From contig JAPFDH010000007.1 of NCBI GenBank assembly GCA_026169045.1, forward strand, positions 1-64,000: 64,000 nt of DNA, in the 5' to 3' direction. Position 1 is the stretch's first letter; each line of letters starts with the position of its first letter. The notes beneath the pieces were generated by a model. It had not been told where the DNA came from and made no database searches. It was given only the letters and a program-made list of their open reading frames with translations. The position numbers and the translations under genes were made by a program. Positions 16,568 to 26,317 of the stretch are shown piece by piece. This DNA is from Lachnospiraceae bacterium. GTDB lineage: Bacteria > Bacillota > Clostridia > Lachnospirales > Lachnospiraceae.

Positions 16568-18091
16568 ATGGAAAATAGAACGTATCTTGCCATCGACTTA
16601 AAGTCTTTTTATGCTTCTGTGGAGTGTGTGGAGCGTGGGCTTGATCCCATTACGACGAATCTGGTGGTGGCAGACCAAAGCAGAACAGAAAAGACGATTT
16701 GTCTTGCGGTTTCTCCCTCTCTGAAAAGTTACGGAATATCCGGCAGGTCAAGGCTTTTTGAGGTGAGTCAGAAAGTAAAGGAAGTCAATAGAAAAAGGCG
16801 GCAGCAGGCACCCGATAAAAAATTGGCGGGTGCTTCCTATCTTGATACAGAATTAAAAGAAAATCCGCAGATGGCTGTGGATTATATCGTAGCCCCTCCC
16901 CGTATGGCAAAGTATTTAGAGATCAGTGCACGGATTTACAGCATTTATTTGAAGTACATTGCACCGGAAGATATTCATGTGTATTCCATTGATGAAGTAT
17001 TTATGGATATTACCCAGTATCAGAAAACATATCAGCTGACAGCCAGAGATCTGGCTATGAAAATGATCCGAAATGTGCTGGAGGAGACCGGGATTACTGC
17101 GACAGCCGGAATCGGTTCCAATCTGTATCTGTGTAAGGTGGCTATGGATTTGGAAGCGAAGCATATTTCGGCAGATCAATACGGAGTGCGGATTGCTGAG
17201 CTGGATGAGATGACATATCGGAAAAAGTTATGGACCCATCGGCCACTGACTGATTTTTGGCGTGTTGGACATGGATATGCAAAAAAGCTGGAAGAACACG
17301 GATTGTATACCATGGGCGATATTGCCCGCTGTTCTCTCGGGATGGTCACCGATTATTACAATGAAGATCTGCTTTACCGACTGTTCGGAGTGAACGCGGA
17401 ACTTTTGATCGACCATGCCTGGGGTTGGGAACCCTGTACCATGGCGGATATTAAGGCATATCGTCCCCAGTCCAATAGTATCAGTTCCGGTCAGGTGCTG
17501 CAATGTCCCTATCCCTTTGAAAAAGCCAGACTGGTGGTTCATGAGATGGTGGATCAGATGGCATTGGATTTGGTGGATAAAGGGCTGGTGACAAATCAGA
17601 TCATTTTGACAGTGGGATATGATATTGAGAATTTATCCGGTGGAAAGGACAGAAAAAAATATCAAGGTGTTGTCACCACAGATCGTTACGGACGGGATCT
17701 TCCTCGCCATGCCCACGGAACGGTAAATTTGGATGGGTATACGTCTTCGTCACGCCGGATGGCAGATGCAGTGTTAGGCTTATTTAATCAGATTGTAAAT
17801 TCCAACCTTCTTATCCGGCGTCTGACCATAGCGGCAAACCATGTTGTGGAAGAAACGTCGGTGGTGAAACAGGCCCAGTATCATCAGTTGGAACTTTTTG
17901 CTGATCCGGCAGAGGAAGAAGCCCGCCTGAATAAAGAACATGCCCAGTTGGAACGGGAAAAGCGCATGCAGGAAACCATGCTTTCCATAAAGAAAAAGTA
18001 TGGAAAAAATGCTATTTTAAAAGGAATGAATCTGCAGGAAGGGGCGACTGCAAAGACGAGGAACCGTCAAATAGGCGGTCATAAAGCGTAG
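16568..18091 (+). CDS. Y-family DNA polymerase, UvrX/UmuC-like
   Basis: A 507-aa error-prone polymerase for translesion synthesis. N-terminal AIDLKSFYASVECVERG carries the first catalytic Asp. YSIDEVFMDIT carries the Asp/Glu pair. ATAGIGSNLYLCKVAMD is the palm/thumb segment, and TDFWRVGHGYAKKLEEHG is a helix-hairpin-helix. It is longer than DinB (about 400 aa), as in Firmicute UvrX proteins often carried by mobile elements. No beta-clamp motif was assigned. It is followed by a YolD-like gene, the usual partner. It has its own ribosome site (GGGAGATGA). No LexA box was recognised upstream. Confidence 0.88.
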   Translation: MENRTYLAIDLKSFYASVECVERGLDPITTNLVVADQSRTEKTICLAVSPSLKSYGISGRSRLFEVSQKVKEVNRKRRQQAPDKKLAGASYLDTELKENPQMAVDYIVAPPRMAKYLEISARIYSIYLKYIAPEDIHVYSIDEVFMDITQYQKTYQLTARDLAMKMIRNVLEETGITATAGIGSNLYLCKVAMDLEAKHISADQYGVRIAELDEMTYRKKLWTHRPLTDFWRVGHGYAKKLEEHGLYTMGDIARCSLGMVTDYYNEDLLYRLFGVNAELLIDHAWGWEPCTMADIKAYRPQSNSISSGQVLQCPYPFEKARLVVHEMVDQMALDLVDKGLVTNQIILTVGYDIENLSGGKDRKKYQGVVTTDRYGRDLPRHAHGTVNLDGYTSSSRRMADAVLGLFNQIVNSNLLIRRLTIAANHVVEETSVVKQAQYHQLELFADPAEEEARLNKEHAQLEREKRMQETMLSIKKKYGKNAILKGMNLQEGATAKTRNRQIGGHKA

Positions 18092-18140
18092 GTTGTATCG
18101 ATTGACACACACTTTTTTCAAAAACATGGGAGGCAGAAAA

Positions 18141-18554
18141 ATGGATGGGATAAACCGTTATGAAGATATTATCAATCTTGAGCATCATGTTTCATCTTCC
18201 AGACCCCAGATGCCAAGATTGGATCGTGCGGCTCAGTTTTCTCCCTTTGCCGCACTGACCGGATATGATGATGCCATCAGGGAAACGGCACGGGTGACAG
18301 AAAAAAGGGTGGAATTGGAAGAATCCCAGTTGGAAGATCTGGATGCTGCGGTGCACAGATTGATGGAGTCAGATGCTTCACAAAAAGAGGTAACGATTAC
18401 GTTTTTTCAGCCGGATACAAAAAAGGCGGGAGGAACTTATCGTACCGTGACGGGTGTTTTGAAAAAAGTGGATGAATATAAAAAATGTATGGTATTTTTC
18501 GATGGTACGATCATTCCATTTTCCGATATTTTGTCCATCGATGAAAATGTTTAG
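18141..18554 (+). CDS. YolD-like protein
   Basis: A 137-aa protein with the YolD-family layout: N-terminal DRAAQFSPFAALTGYDDAI, a charged helical middle, and a C-terminal beta segment ending GTIIPFSDILSIDENV. YolD-like proteins sit next to Y-family polymerases in Firmicutes and are thought to replace UmuD function. The start at 18141 has GGGAGG 7 bp upstream, so the earlier TTG at 18093 is rejected. A TTGACA occurs at 18102-18107 but no -10 follows, so co-transcription with the polymerase (50 bp upstream) is more likely. Confidence 0.85.
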   Translation: MDGINRYEDIINLEHHVSSSRPQMPRLDRAAQFSPFAALTGYDDAIRETARVTEKRVELEESQLEDLDAAVHRLMESDASQKEVTITFFQPDTKKAGGTYRTVTGVLKKVDEYKKCMVFFDGTIIPFSDILSIDENV

Positions 18555-18587
18555 CTGGAGGATATACATGAGAGAGGTGATTGAAAG

Positions 18588-20071
18588 ATGAGCAAATCAG
18601 ATAATGGTAAGAAACAGACGCTGCAGCGGCAGCTGAATCCATGGAATGTATGGGCCATTGCGTTTGGATGTATCATCGGCTGGGGATCTTTTATTAACCC
18701 CGGTAAAAAGTTTCTGCCCAATTCCGGTGTGGCAGGGCCATTGCCCTTGGATTGGGAGCGTTGGTGATGATTATCATAGCATTCAGTTATGCCTATATGG
18801 TTCCCAAATATCCCAAAGCCGGTGGGGAATTTACGTTTACCAGGATGAGTTTCGGAAAAACACCGGCGTATATTTGCGGGTGGTTTTTGGTGGCAGCCTA
18901 TCTGACCAATGTTCCCATGAATTCTACTGCGATCGGGTTGATCGTGGATGGATTGGACGGTTCGGCTGATATTTTGAAGTGGGGATTTCATTATCAGATA
19001 GCGGGATTTGATGTATGGGCAGGAGAAATGATTCTGGCCATGGGAATTTTGCTGGTATTTGGAATCCTGAATATTTGGGGAGTAAAAAAGGCCGGGGTGG
19101 TTCAGACAATTTTGGCTGTGCTGCTGGGTGTTTCGGTATTTATTTTAGTTGTGGCTGCTGTGACCAGCAGTAAAACGTCTCTGGCGAATATGGCACCTTG
19201 GTGGGGATTCCAAAAATCGGAAGCTGTGGAAGCATGGACCAATGGTACCTATACAAGTATTGATGAATTTTCCCATGGCGGTACGATGGGAAAACTGTCT
19301 GCCACATTGGCGACATTTGCCATTGCTCCCTGGGCATTTGTGGGATTTGATACCATTCCTCAGGCAGCAGAGGAGTTTAAGTTTTCTTATAAAAAAGTCA
19401 GTTTCATTATGATTGTAGCGATCATCTTCGGATGTTTTGTGTATACAGCCAACAATACAATCGTGGCTGCAGCGCTGGAAAACTGGCCGGAATTGATTAT
19501 CGAGAGCAGTTCTACACCATGGCTGTTGTTGACAGCTGCGGAAAAACTTTTGGGGACACCGGGAAAAATCCTGGTGGGTGTGGCTGTCTCCTGTGCCGTG
19601 CTTTCCGGTATGATGGGATTTTATCTGGCTTCCAGCCGTCTGATGTTTTCCATGAGCCGGGACGGATATCTGCCGAAGTTTTTCGGAGTGATTGATACAA
19701 AGCATGGTACACCGAAAAATGCTATGATATTTTGTATTGTGATCTCTCTGTCCGGGCCGATTTTAGGAAGAGAGGCTCTGGGGTGGTTTGTGGATATGTC
19801 TGCCATTGGAGCATCCATCGGATATTTCTTTACCTGTGCATCCACATTGGTTACGCTGAAACGGGATGGCGACGGATCGCCGTTTTTGAAAGTTATGGCG
19901 GTGATTGGTGTGATCTTCTCTGTGGGATTTATGGTATTGCAGCTGATCCCCATTCCGGGAATCGCGGATGTACATTTTGGAAATGAATCCTATATGATGC
20001 TGGTGATCTGGATTATATTAGGGTTGATTTTTTATCTGAAACGGTGGAAATACTTTAAGAAAACAGAATAA
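18588..20071 (+). pseudogene. APC-family amino acid permease with a frameshift
   Basis: The ATG at 18588 (AGAGAGGTG upstream) opens the typical first helix (NPWNVWAIAFGCIIGWGSFI) but ends at TGA 18765-18767. The -1 frame continues GALVMIIIAFSYAYMVP and runs intact to 20071 with about eleven more membrane helices. A G homopolymer at 18735-18737 is the likely site: one more G would restore VAGAIALGLGALVM, the family's expected sequence. The defect is thus a single-base loss, a sequencing error, or slippage. The remaining 439 aa are undamaged, which argues for a recent event or an error. Substrate not identified; homologues import or exchange amino acids. Confidence 0.8.
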
Positions 20072-20123
20072 TGCGATGGGCAAAATACGATTATATGCCA
20101 GGATCGCAGAAAGGATTTTACAT

Positions 20124-21167
20124 ATGGAAGAAAAAAAGCACAAACGCCGCGTTCGGTATTCAGGAAAATATCCGAAACATTTTAATGAAAAATATAAAGA
20201 ACTTCAGCCGGAAAAATACAAAGATACGGTTTTAAAAGTAATAGAAAAAGGCGGAACACCGGCAGGAATGCATATTTCCATTTGTGTCAAGGAGATTTTG
20301 GATTTTTTCCAGATTCGTCCCGGACAGAAAGGATTGGATGCTACATTCGGGTATGGCGGTCATACCCGGGCAATGTTGGAGCGTCTGGAAGGTCAGGGCC
20401 ATATATATGCTTTGGATGTGGATCCCATTGAATCGGAAAAGACAAAAAAACGTTTGGAAAATCTGGGATATGGTCCGGAAATTCTGACGGTACGGCTTCA
20501 GAATTTTGCTGATTTGGATCAGGTGTGTAAGGAAGCCGGAACCTTTGATTTCATTTTGGCAGATTTAGGTGTTTCTTCCATGCAGATTGATAATCCGGAA
20601 AGGGGATTTTCATATAAAGTGGATGGCCCCTTGGATTTACGGATGAATCCGCAAAAGGGAATCAGTGCCGCAGAACGTTTGGAAGAAGTGGAATATGAGG
20701 AATTGGTGGGAATGCTGGTGGAAAATGCCGATGAACCATATGCCAGGGAAATCACAGATGTGATATTCCGCAAGAAAAAAAGAGGGGAGCCGATTCAGAC
20801 GACGACTGCGCTCAGAAAAGCCATTGAAGAAGCGCTTTCTTTTATACCGGAGAAAGAACGAAAGGAAGCCGTAAAGAAGTCGTGTCAACGTACGTTTCAG
20901 GCGTTGCGCATTGATATCAATCAGGAGTTTGAAGCATTGTACTCTTTTTTGGAGAAACTTCCCGATGCGCTTTCCGAGGGTGGACGGGTGGCCATTCTTA
21001 CGTTTCATTCCGGAGAGGACCGTCTGGTGAAAAAGTCATTTAAACAGTTTTATAAGGCCGGAATCTATAAAGAAATATCCAATGAAGTGATTCGGCCGTC
21101 AGCGGAAGAATGCATCAGAAACAGCCGGGCGAAATGCACAAAAATGAGATGGGCGATACGGGCATAA
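20124..21167 (+). CDS. RsmH-like 16S rRNA m4C methyltransferase (paralogue)
   Basis: A 347-aa SAM methyltransferase of the RsmH/MraW family, which N4-methylates C1402 of 16S rRNA. It shows DATFGYGGHTRAML (SAM site), ADLGVSSMQIDNPERGFSY, and ILTFHSGEDRLVKKSFK. Unlike standard RsmH it begins with a basic extension of about 50 aa (HKRRVRYSGKYPKHF...) and lies outside the mraZ-mraW-ftsL cluster, so it is probably a second copy with altered target or timing. The start at 20124 has AAAGG upstream; an ATG at 20076 gives 16 more residues. A terminator follows. Confidence 0.85.
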   Translation: MEEKKHKRRVRYSGKYPKHFNEKYKELQPEKYKDTVLKVIEKGGTPAGMHISICVKEILDFFQIRPGQKGLDATFGYGGHTRAMLERLEGQGHIYALDVDPIESEKTKKRLENLGYGPEILTVRLQNFADLDQVCKEAGTFDFILADLGVSSMQIDNPERGFSYKVDGPLDLRMNPQKGISAAERLEEVEYEELVGMLVENADEPYAREITDVIFRKKKRGEPIQTTTALRKAIEEALSFIPEKERKEAVKKSCQRTFQALRIDINQEFEALYSFLEKLPDALSEGGRVAILTFHSGEDRLVKKSFKQFYKAGIYKEISNEVIRPSAEECIRNSRAKCTKMRWAIRA

Positions 21168-21195
21168 GGGTTGCACGGGAATGCTCTTTTCAGAT

Positions 21196-21229
21196 GCAGG
21201 CTTTATTTTGAATAGAGCCTGCTTTTTTT
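21196..21229 (+). terminator. Terminator after the RsmH-like gene
   Basis: 7-bp stem (21196-21202 with 21216-21222) followed by seven Ts. Confidence 0.85.
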
Positions 21230-21365
21230 GTCTTCAGGATGAAAATTAAGAAAACAAAAGAATATTGTGCTAGTTTTGTTTTTTGCATGTGGTATATAAT
21301 AAAACAAAAAGACAATACGGAATTTTTTGTGGAAGTAGAAGAGCAGAAAGGAGAAAGAAAACGAT

Positions 21366-23432
21366 ATGGAGCAGAAAAAGATTCGTGCAACGGTAAAGGG
21401 GATTATAAAGCAGGATGGTCTGGAATTTAAGGATTTATTTGGAGATGGTGTATTGAAGCCATATGAAGACTGGCGTTTATCACCTCAGGAGAGGGCAGAA
21501 GATTTGGTGTCCAGAATGACGGATGAAGAAAAAGCAGGAATGTTTGTGATTGTTGATCAGAAGATGGGTATTTCCTGTAAAGATGGTCAGCCCACCAGCC
21601 GGTGTGGTGTCTTAAGCGAATATGAGGGCCCCGGAATACGGGGAAGTATGGCATATCCGACGACATATCAGCTTACCACCCGTCATATCCGTCATTTGAT
21701 TGTCAGAGAAAATGCAAAACCCCATGAATTTGCCAAATGGATGAATACGCTTCAGGAGGTGTGTGAGGGGACACGTCTGGGAATTCCCTGTATTGTGGCA
21801 GCAAACAGTAAGAATGAAAGTGCGGATATCCGTTATAATGCACAGGAAGAAGATAATCAGTTTACCACGTATCCGGGGACATTGGGAATCGCAGCTTCCC
21901 GAAATATGGATCTGGTGAAGGAATTTGGAGAGACAGGACACCGGGAGTTTTTGGCATGCGGTCTGCGAAAAGGGTATATGTATATGGCAGACTGCGCGAC
22001 AGATCCCAGATGGTTCCGAACCTTCGGAACCTTTGGTGAGAATCCGGATTTGATCAGTCAGATTATTCCGGAACTGATAAAAAAATATCAGGGTGAAGAG
22101 CTAAATGAAACGAGTGTTGCCATGACGATTAAACATTTTCCCGGGGGAGGCGCCAGAGAAAACGGATTTGATCCCCATTATGCAGAAGGAAAGTATAACG
22201 TATATGCGACTCCGGGAAGTCTGGAAAAGTATCATCTGCCGCCGTTTCAGGCAGCTGTCCAGGCACATCCGTCGGCGATTATGCCTTATTACGCGATTCC
22301 CAGCAATGAAAAGTCCAGTGTTCCACAGAAACCTTTTGAAACGGATTTTGAGGAAGAAATTGCATTTGCCTATAACAAACAATTTATCAATGGGCTTTTA
22401 AGAAATACCCTTGGATTTGACGGATATGTAAACAGCGATACCGGTGTGCTGGGAGATATGGCCTGGGGAGCAGAAGAGATGACGAAAGCGCAGCGGGCTG
22501 CCAAAGTTTTACAGGCCGGGACGGATATGGTATCCGGTGAGGCAGATCCAAAACCATTTTTGGAAGCCATAAAGGAAAAAATGGTGGAGCCGGAAATTGT
22601 GGATCGTGCCCTGGTCCGCCTTTTAAAAGAATTATTTGCCTTGGGGCTTTTTGAAAATCCCTATGTGGATGAAGAAGAAGCTGACCGTATGGTAAATACG
22701 GAAGAAAGCAGAAGACAGGCTTATCAGGCGCATCAGGAGTCAGTAGTAGTATTGAAAAATAGAAATGGTTTACTTCCTCTGGATGAATCGGCTCTGAAAG
22801 ATAAGAAAATTTATGTGGAATTGTTCTGTAAAGATGATTATACGGAAAAAGAACTGGAAGTCATGGCATTGAGCGGAAGCAGAAAAGATCCAAAGAAAAC
22901 CATAGCGGAATTTGTAGCTTCTGTAAAGAGAGATTATCCGCAGTGGCAGATTGTGGATGATTATCATCAGGCGGATGTGGCTATTCTTTTCTTAAATCCC
23001 ACCAGTGGAAGTTATTTTGAGGCGACTCCCAGTTATCTGGAATTGAATATTTTTGAGGAAACGGGAATTCGTCTGGAAAAGATCCGTCAAATCCGTGCGA
23101 CGGTTCCGAGCGTGGTGATGCATGTAAATTTGAATCTTCCATTTTTGATGACCAATGTGGAACCGATGGCAGATGCTTTGTCAGTAGGATTCTGTACGTT
23201 TGGGCAGGCAGTTCTGGATGTGCTTTCCGGTAAAGTAAAGCCAGTGGGAAAATTGCCGATTACACTTCCGGGATCGGATGCTGCCATCGCTGTGGATGAA
23301 CATGGGATCTGTGCCAGCCCCAACGATGTGCCGGGATATGATAAAGCAAAATATATGAAAGACGGATTGTCTTATGCATACCGGGATGAGGATGGAAAGG
23401 AATACCGGTATGATTTTGGATTGACTTGGTAA
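21366..23432 (+). CDS. Glycoside hydrolase family 3 enzyme (beta-glucosidase-like)
   Basis: A 688-aa retaining glycosidase, probably cytoplasmic because no signal peptide is present. Domain 1 (about 40-430) contains the substrate-binding KHFPGGG and the likely nucleophile Asp in GYVNSDTGVLGDMAWG. Domain 2 starts at VVVLKNRNGLLPL. Many GH3 enzymes have SDW at the nucleophile; here it is SDT. The FnIII domain common in longer members is absent. AGGAGA is upstream, and TATAAT at 21295-21300 may be its -10 (weak -35). Substrate (beta-glucoside, xyloside or N-acetylglucosaminide) is not readable. Confidence 0.85.
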   Translation: MEQKKIRATVKGIIKQDGLEFKDLFGDGVLKPYEDWRLSPQERAEDLVSRMTDEEKAGMFVIVDQKMGISCKDGQPTSRCGVLSEYEGPGIRGSMAYPTTYQLTTRHIRHLIVRENAKPHEFAKWMNTLQEVCEGTRLGIPCIVAANSKNESADIRYNAQEEDNQFTTYPGTLGIAASRNMDLVKEFGETGHREFLACGLRKGYMYMADCATDPRWFRTFGTFGENPDLISQIIPELIKKYQGEELNETSVAMTIKHFPGGGARENGFDPHYAEGKYNVYATPGSLEKYHLPPFQAAVQAHPSAIMPYYAIPSNEKSSVPQKPFETDFEEEIAFAYNKQFINGLLRNTLGFDGYVNSDTGVLGDMAWGAEEMTKAQRAAKVLQAGTDMVSGEADPKPFLEAIKEKMVEPEIVDRALVRLLKELFALGLFENPYVDEEEADRMVNTEESRRQAYQAHQESVVVLKNRNGLLPLDESALKDKKIYVELFCKDDYTEKELEVMALSGSRKDPKKTIAEFVASVKRDYPQWQIVDDYHQADVAILFLNPTSGSYFEATPSYLELNIFEETGIRLEKIRQIRATVPSVVMHVNLNLPFLMTNVEPMADALSVGFCTFGQAVLDVLSGKVKPVGKLPITLPGSDAAIAVDEHGICASPNDVPGYDKAKYMKDGLSYAYRDEDGKEYRYDFGLTW

Positions 23433-23476
23433 ATTTTTTCATGCCAGGCAGATGAAACGGATAGATTGGAGGAATT

Positions 23477-24823
23477 ATGGGACTTACATTACAGGAATCC
23501 GTATCGGCTCTGACCGTATTTTTACAGGGGATTTTTAGTTTTTTCTCTCCCTGTGTGCTGCCACTGGTACCTTTGTATATCGGATATTTATCCGGCGGTG
23601 CAAAGACTGTGGCGGAGGATGGAAGTATTCGATATAAAAAGGGAAAAGTGCTTCTGCATACCGTTTTTTTCATTATCGGGATCAGTTTTGCCTTTTTCCT
23701 TTTGGGTCTGGGATTTACATCCTTTGGCCAGTTTTTCAATGAAAACCGCAGGATTATTTCAGTGATTGGCGGTGTTTTGATCGTATTGTTTGGAATTTAT
23801 CAGCTGGGATTATGGAAAAACCAACTGTTTTCCAGAGAACATCGCATGCATGTTAACATAAATCCTGGAAAGATGAACCCGCTTGTCGCACTTTTATTTG
23901 GGTTTACGTTTAGTTTTGCCTGGACACCCTGTGTGGGACCTGCTTTGGCCAGTGTACTTTTGATGGCATCTTCATCCCAATCGGCAGCTATGGGGTTCCT
24001 TCTCATTGGTGTGTATACCCTTGGGTTTGTCATACCATTTCTGGCAGTTGGTTTGTTTACCAGCACACTGTTGGAGCTGTTTCGTCGGCATCAGAAAGTA
24101 GTGGCATATACCGTTAAAGTCGGAGGTGTCCTGATGATTTTTATGGGTGTCATGATGATCACGGGATGGATGAACGCCGTCAGCGGCTATTTTTCAAACC
24201 TGGGAAGTTTTAATAACGGTGGAACGGAAACGGTTTATGAGAGCAGCACGGAAAATAGTACGGACACAGTGGCTGAAACAAAAGAAGATGTACCGTCCCA
24301 AACCATTCCCGATGCGATCGAAGAGACACAGGCAGAAACAGAAACCGCGGCAGAAACTATTCCGGCGCCGGATTTTTCTTATCTGGATCAGTATGGTAAA
24401 GAGCAGAGCCTGTCGGATTATAAGGGTAAGGTTATTTTCCTGAATTTCTGGGCTACCTGGTGCGGATATTGTGTGAAGGAAATGAAAGATATACAGGAAT
24501 TGTATGAAGAGTACGGAGAGAATACAGGAAATGTGATTATCTTAGGTGCCGCTTCCCCCGCCACCGATGAAAATACAAAAACATCGGAAAAATCACAACA
24601 GGAAGTGACGCAGTTTTTGGAGGAGAACGGATACACCTATCCTGTGGTTATGGATACAGACGGTGAAATGTTCTGGAATTATGGAATCAGTTCTCTGCCC
24701 AGTACGTTTATGATTCTGCCCGATGGCAATGTGTACGGATGGATTCCCGGAGCTTTGTCCAAAGAAAATATGAAGAGTATTATAGAACAGACGCTGGATG
24801 CAGCGGGAATGACAAATGAGTAG
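23477..24823 (+). CDS. CcdA-type thiol-disulfide transporter fused to a TlpA-like thioredoxin
   Basis: A 448-aa membrane fusion that moves reducing equivalents from cytoplasmic thioredoxin to extracytoplasmic proteins. Residues 1-240 are CcdA: about six helices with redox Cys pairs in FFSPCVLPLVPLYIGYL and AWTPCVGPALA. A Thr/Glu-rich linker of about 55 residues follows, then a TlpA/thioredoxin domain with FLNFWATWCGYCVKEM (CxxC) and a cis-Pro region SLPSTFMILP. The fusion resembles surface methionine-sulfoxide or disulfide-reduction systems in Firmicutes, but no MsrAB gene is adjacent. GGAGG lies before the start. Confidence 0.88.
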   Translation: MGLTLQESVSALTVFLQGIFSFFSPCVLPLVPLYIGYLSGGAKTVAEDGSIRYKKGKVLLHTVFFIIGISFAFFLLGLGFTSFGQFFNENRRIISVIGGVLIVLFGIYQLGLWKNQLFSREHRMHVNINPGKMNPLVALLFGFTFSFAWTPCVGPALASVLLMASSSQSAAMGFLLIGVYTLGFVIPFLAVGLFTSTLLELFRRHQKVVAYTVKVGGVLMIFMGVMMITGWMNAVSGYFSNLGSFNNGGTETVYESSTENSTDTVAETKEDVPSQTIPDAIEETQAETETAAETIPAPDFSYLDQYGKEQSLSDYKGKVIFLNFWATWCGYCVKEMKDIQELYEEYGENTGNVIILGAASPATDENTKTSEKSQQEVTQFLEENGYTYPVVMDTDGEMFWNYGISSLPSTFMILPDGNVYGWIPGALSKENMKSIIEQTLDAAGMTNE

Positions 24824-24949
24824 AAAAAGGACATAAAAAATATCATAAGAACCTAAAATTATTTCTTAATCGAAAGAAGATGTTATTTTATAATAAGGAA
24901 AAACAGGTAAGTTTGGGATGAAGGATCCCGGACAGAAAGGAGAGATAAA

Positions 24950-26191
24950 ATGACATCGAGAGAACGGATATTGGCAGCGATCGCTCATAAAGAACCGGAT
25001 TATGTTCCGCTGGATTTGGGTGCGACACCCAGTTCCGGCATTTCCGCCATTGCTTACAATAATTTGAAAAAGGAACTGGGAATTAAGACGGGGCATACAA
25101 GGATCTATGATGTGGTGCAGCAGGTGGTACAGCCGGAAGAGAATCTGTTGAATCAGTTCGGTGTGGATGTGATTGATATCGGGCGGGTATTCAACGAAAA
25201 GGATGAAGACTGGTATGATGTGAAACTGGCTGACGGATCGACAGGGCAGTATCCTGTGTGGTTTCGACCGAAAAAATTGGATAATGGGGACTATGTTGTA
25301 TACGATAAAGAAGGAACACTGATTGCAAAGATGCCGGTGGGAGCGACTTTTTTTGATCAGATGTATTTCCCCTATGTGGAGGATTATCCGGATGACTGGT
25401 CAGATCTGGATCACCAGATGGGAAAGGTATTGTGGAATGCTATGGTGCATAGTCCCTGGGATCATGCATCCGATCCGGATTTTTATAAAACACTCCGCGA
25501 AAGAACGCTGGCATTGCGGAAACGTACCGATAAAGCATTGATGATAACCTGTGGCTGCAATTTGTTTGAGTGGGGAACGTTTTTAAGGCGAATGGATAAT
25601 TTTCTTATGGATACGTATGCGGAGCCGGAACGTGTGGAAGAATTGGTGGAACAACTGATGATTCGCCATCTGGCGACGTTGGAAAAGGTATGCGAAGCAG
25701 TGGGAGACATCGTGGATATTCTTCGTTTTGGAGACGATCTTGGAATGGACACGGGGATGTTTATGTCCAGGGAAAAATATCAGCAGCTGTTTAAACCGTA
25801 TCACACAAAACTGAATGCCTATGTACATGAACATAGCAAAATGAAAACATTTCTGCATTCCTGCGGATCCATATATCCAATCATCGGCGATTTAATTGAC
25901 GCAGGATATGATGTGTTGAATCCGGTTCAGACCACAGCCTATCAGATGGATCCGGCTGTTTTGAAACGGGAATTTGGTAAAGATATTACCTTCTGGGGTG
26001 GAGGATGCAATACCAGAACGATTTTAAACCGTTCAACCCCCGAAGAAGTATATGAGTATACCAGAAGGATGATCGACATCTTTGCCCCGGGCGGCGGTTT
26101 TGTGTTCAATCAGGAGCATAATATTATGCCGGATGTACCGGCAAAAAATATATTGGCCATGTATCGCGCGGTGGAAGATGCCAGACGTTGA
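24950..26191 (+). CDS. Uroporphyrinogen-decarboxylase-family protein (methyltransferase-like)
   Basis: A 413-aa TIM barrel of the URO-D superfamily. It begins MTSRERILAAIAHKEPDYVP and has a C-terminal HSCGSIYPII, a His/Cys zinc site as in MtaA/CmuA cobamide methyltransferases, plus a glycine-rich GGGFVFNQEHN end. True HemE residues were not recognised and no haem genes are near, so a corrinoid or C1 demethylation role is more likely; no corrinoid protein is adjacent. The start has AAAGGAG, and TATAAT at 24889-24894 is a probable -10. A terminator follows at 26204. Confidence 0.8.
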   Translation: MTSRERILAAIAHKEPDYVPLDLGATPSSGISAIAYNNLKKELGIKTGHTRIYDVVQQVVQPEENLLNQFGVDVIDIGRVFNEKDEDWYDVKLADGSTGQYPVWFRPKKLDNGDYVVYDKEGTLIAKMPVGATFFDQMYFPYVEDYPDDWSDLDHQMGKVLWNAMVHSPWDHASDPDFYKTLRERTLALRKRTDKALMITCGCNLFEWGTFLRRMDNFLMDTYAEPERVEELVEQLMIRHLATLEKVCEAVGDIVDILRFGDDLGMDTGMFMSREKYQQLFKPYHTKLNAYVHEHSKMKTFLHSCGSIYPIIGDLIDAGYDVLNPVQTTAYQMDPAVLKREFGKDITFWGGGCNTRTILNRSTPEEVYEYTRRMIDIFAPGGGFVFNQEHNIMPDVPAKNILAMYRAVEDARR

Positions 26192-26203
26192 AATATGGAT
26201 TTG

Positions 26204-26229
26204 AGGCAGCTGTCAAAGGCTGCCTTTTT
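26204..26229 (+). terminator. Terminator after the URO-D-family gene
   Basis: 7-bp stem (26204-26210 with 26219-26225) followed by Ts. A probable -10 (TATAAT with TG extension, 26255-26260) of the serpin gene lies just beyond. Confidence 0.8.
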
Positions 26230-26317
26230 AGTAGGCAAACGGATCGGATCATGGTATAATAAGGAAAAGATTCTGGGTCGCGGATTGTGAAAAACGGATA
26301 GGAAGGGGGTATTTGGG

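Noticed and set aside
24950-26191. HemE haem-biosynthesis enzyme
   Set aside because: The HSCG zinc motif and lack of haem neighbours fit the wider URO-D methyltransferase group better.
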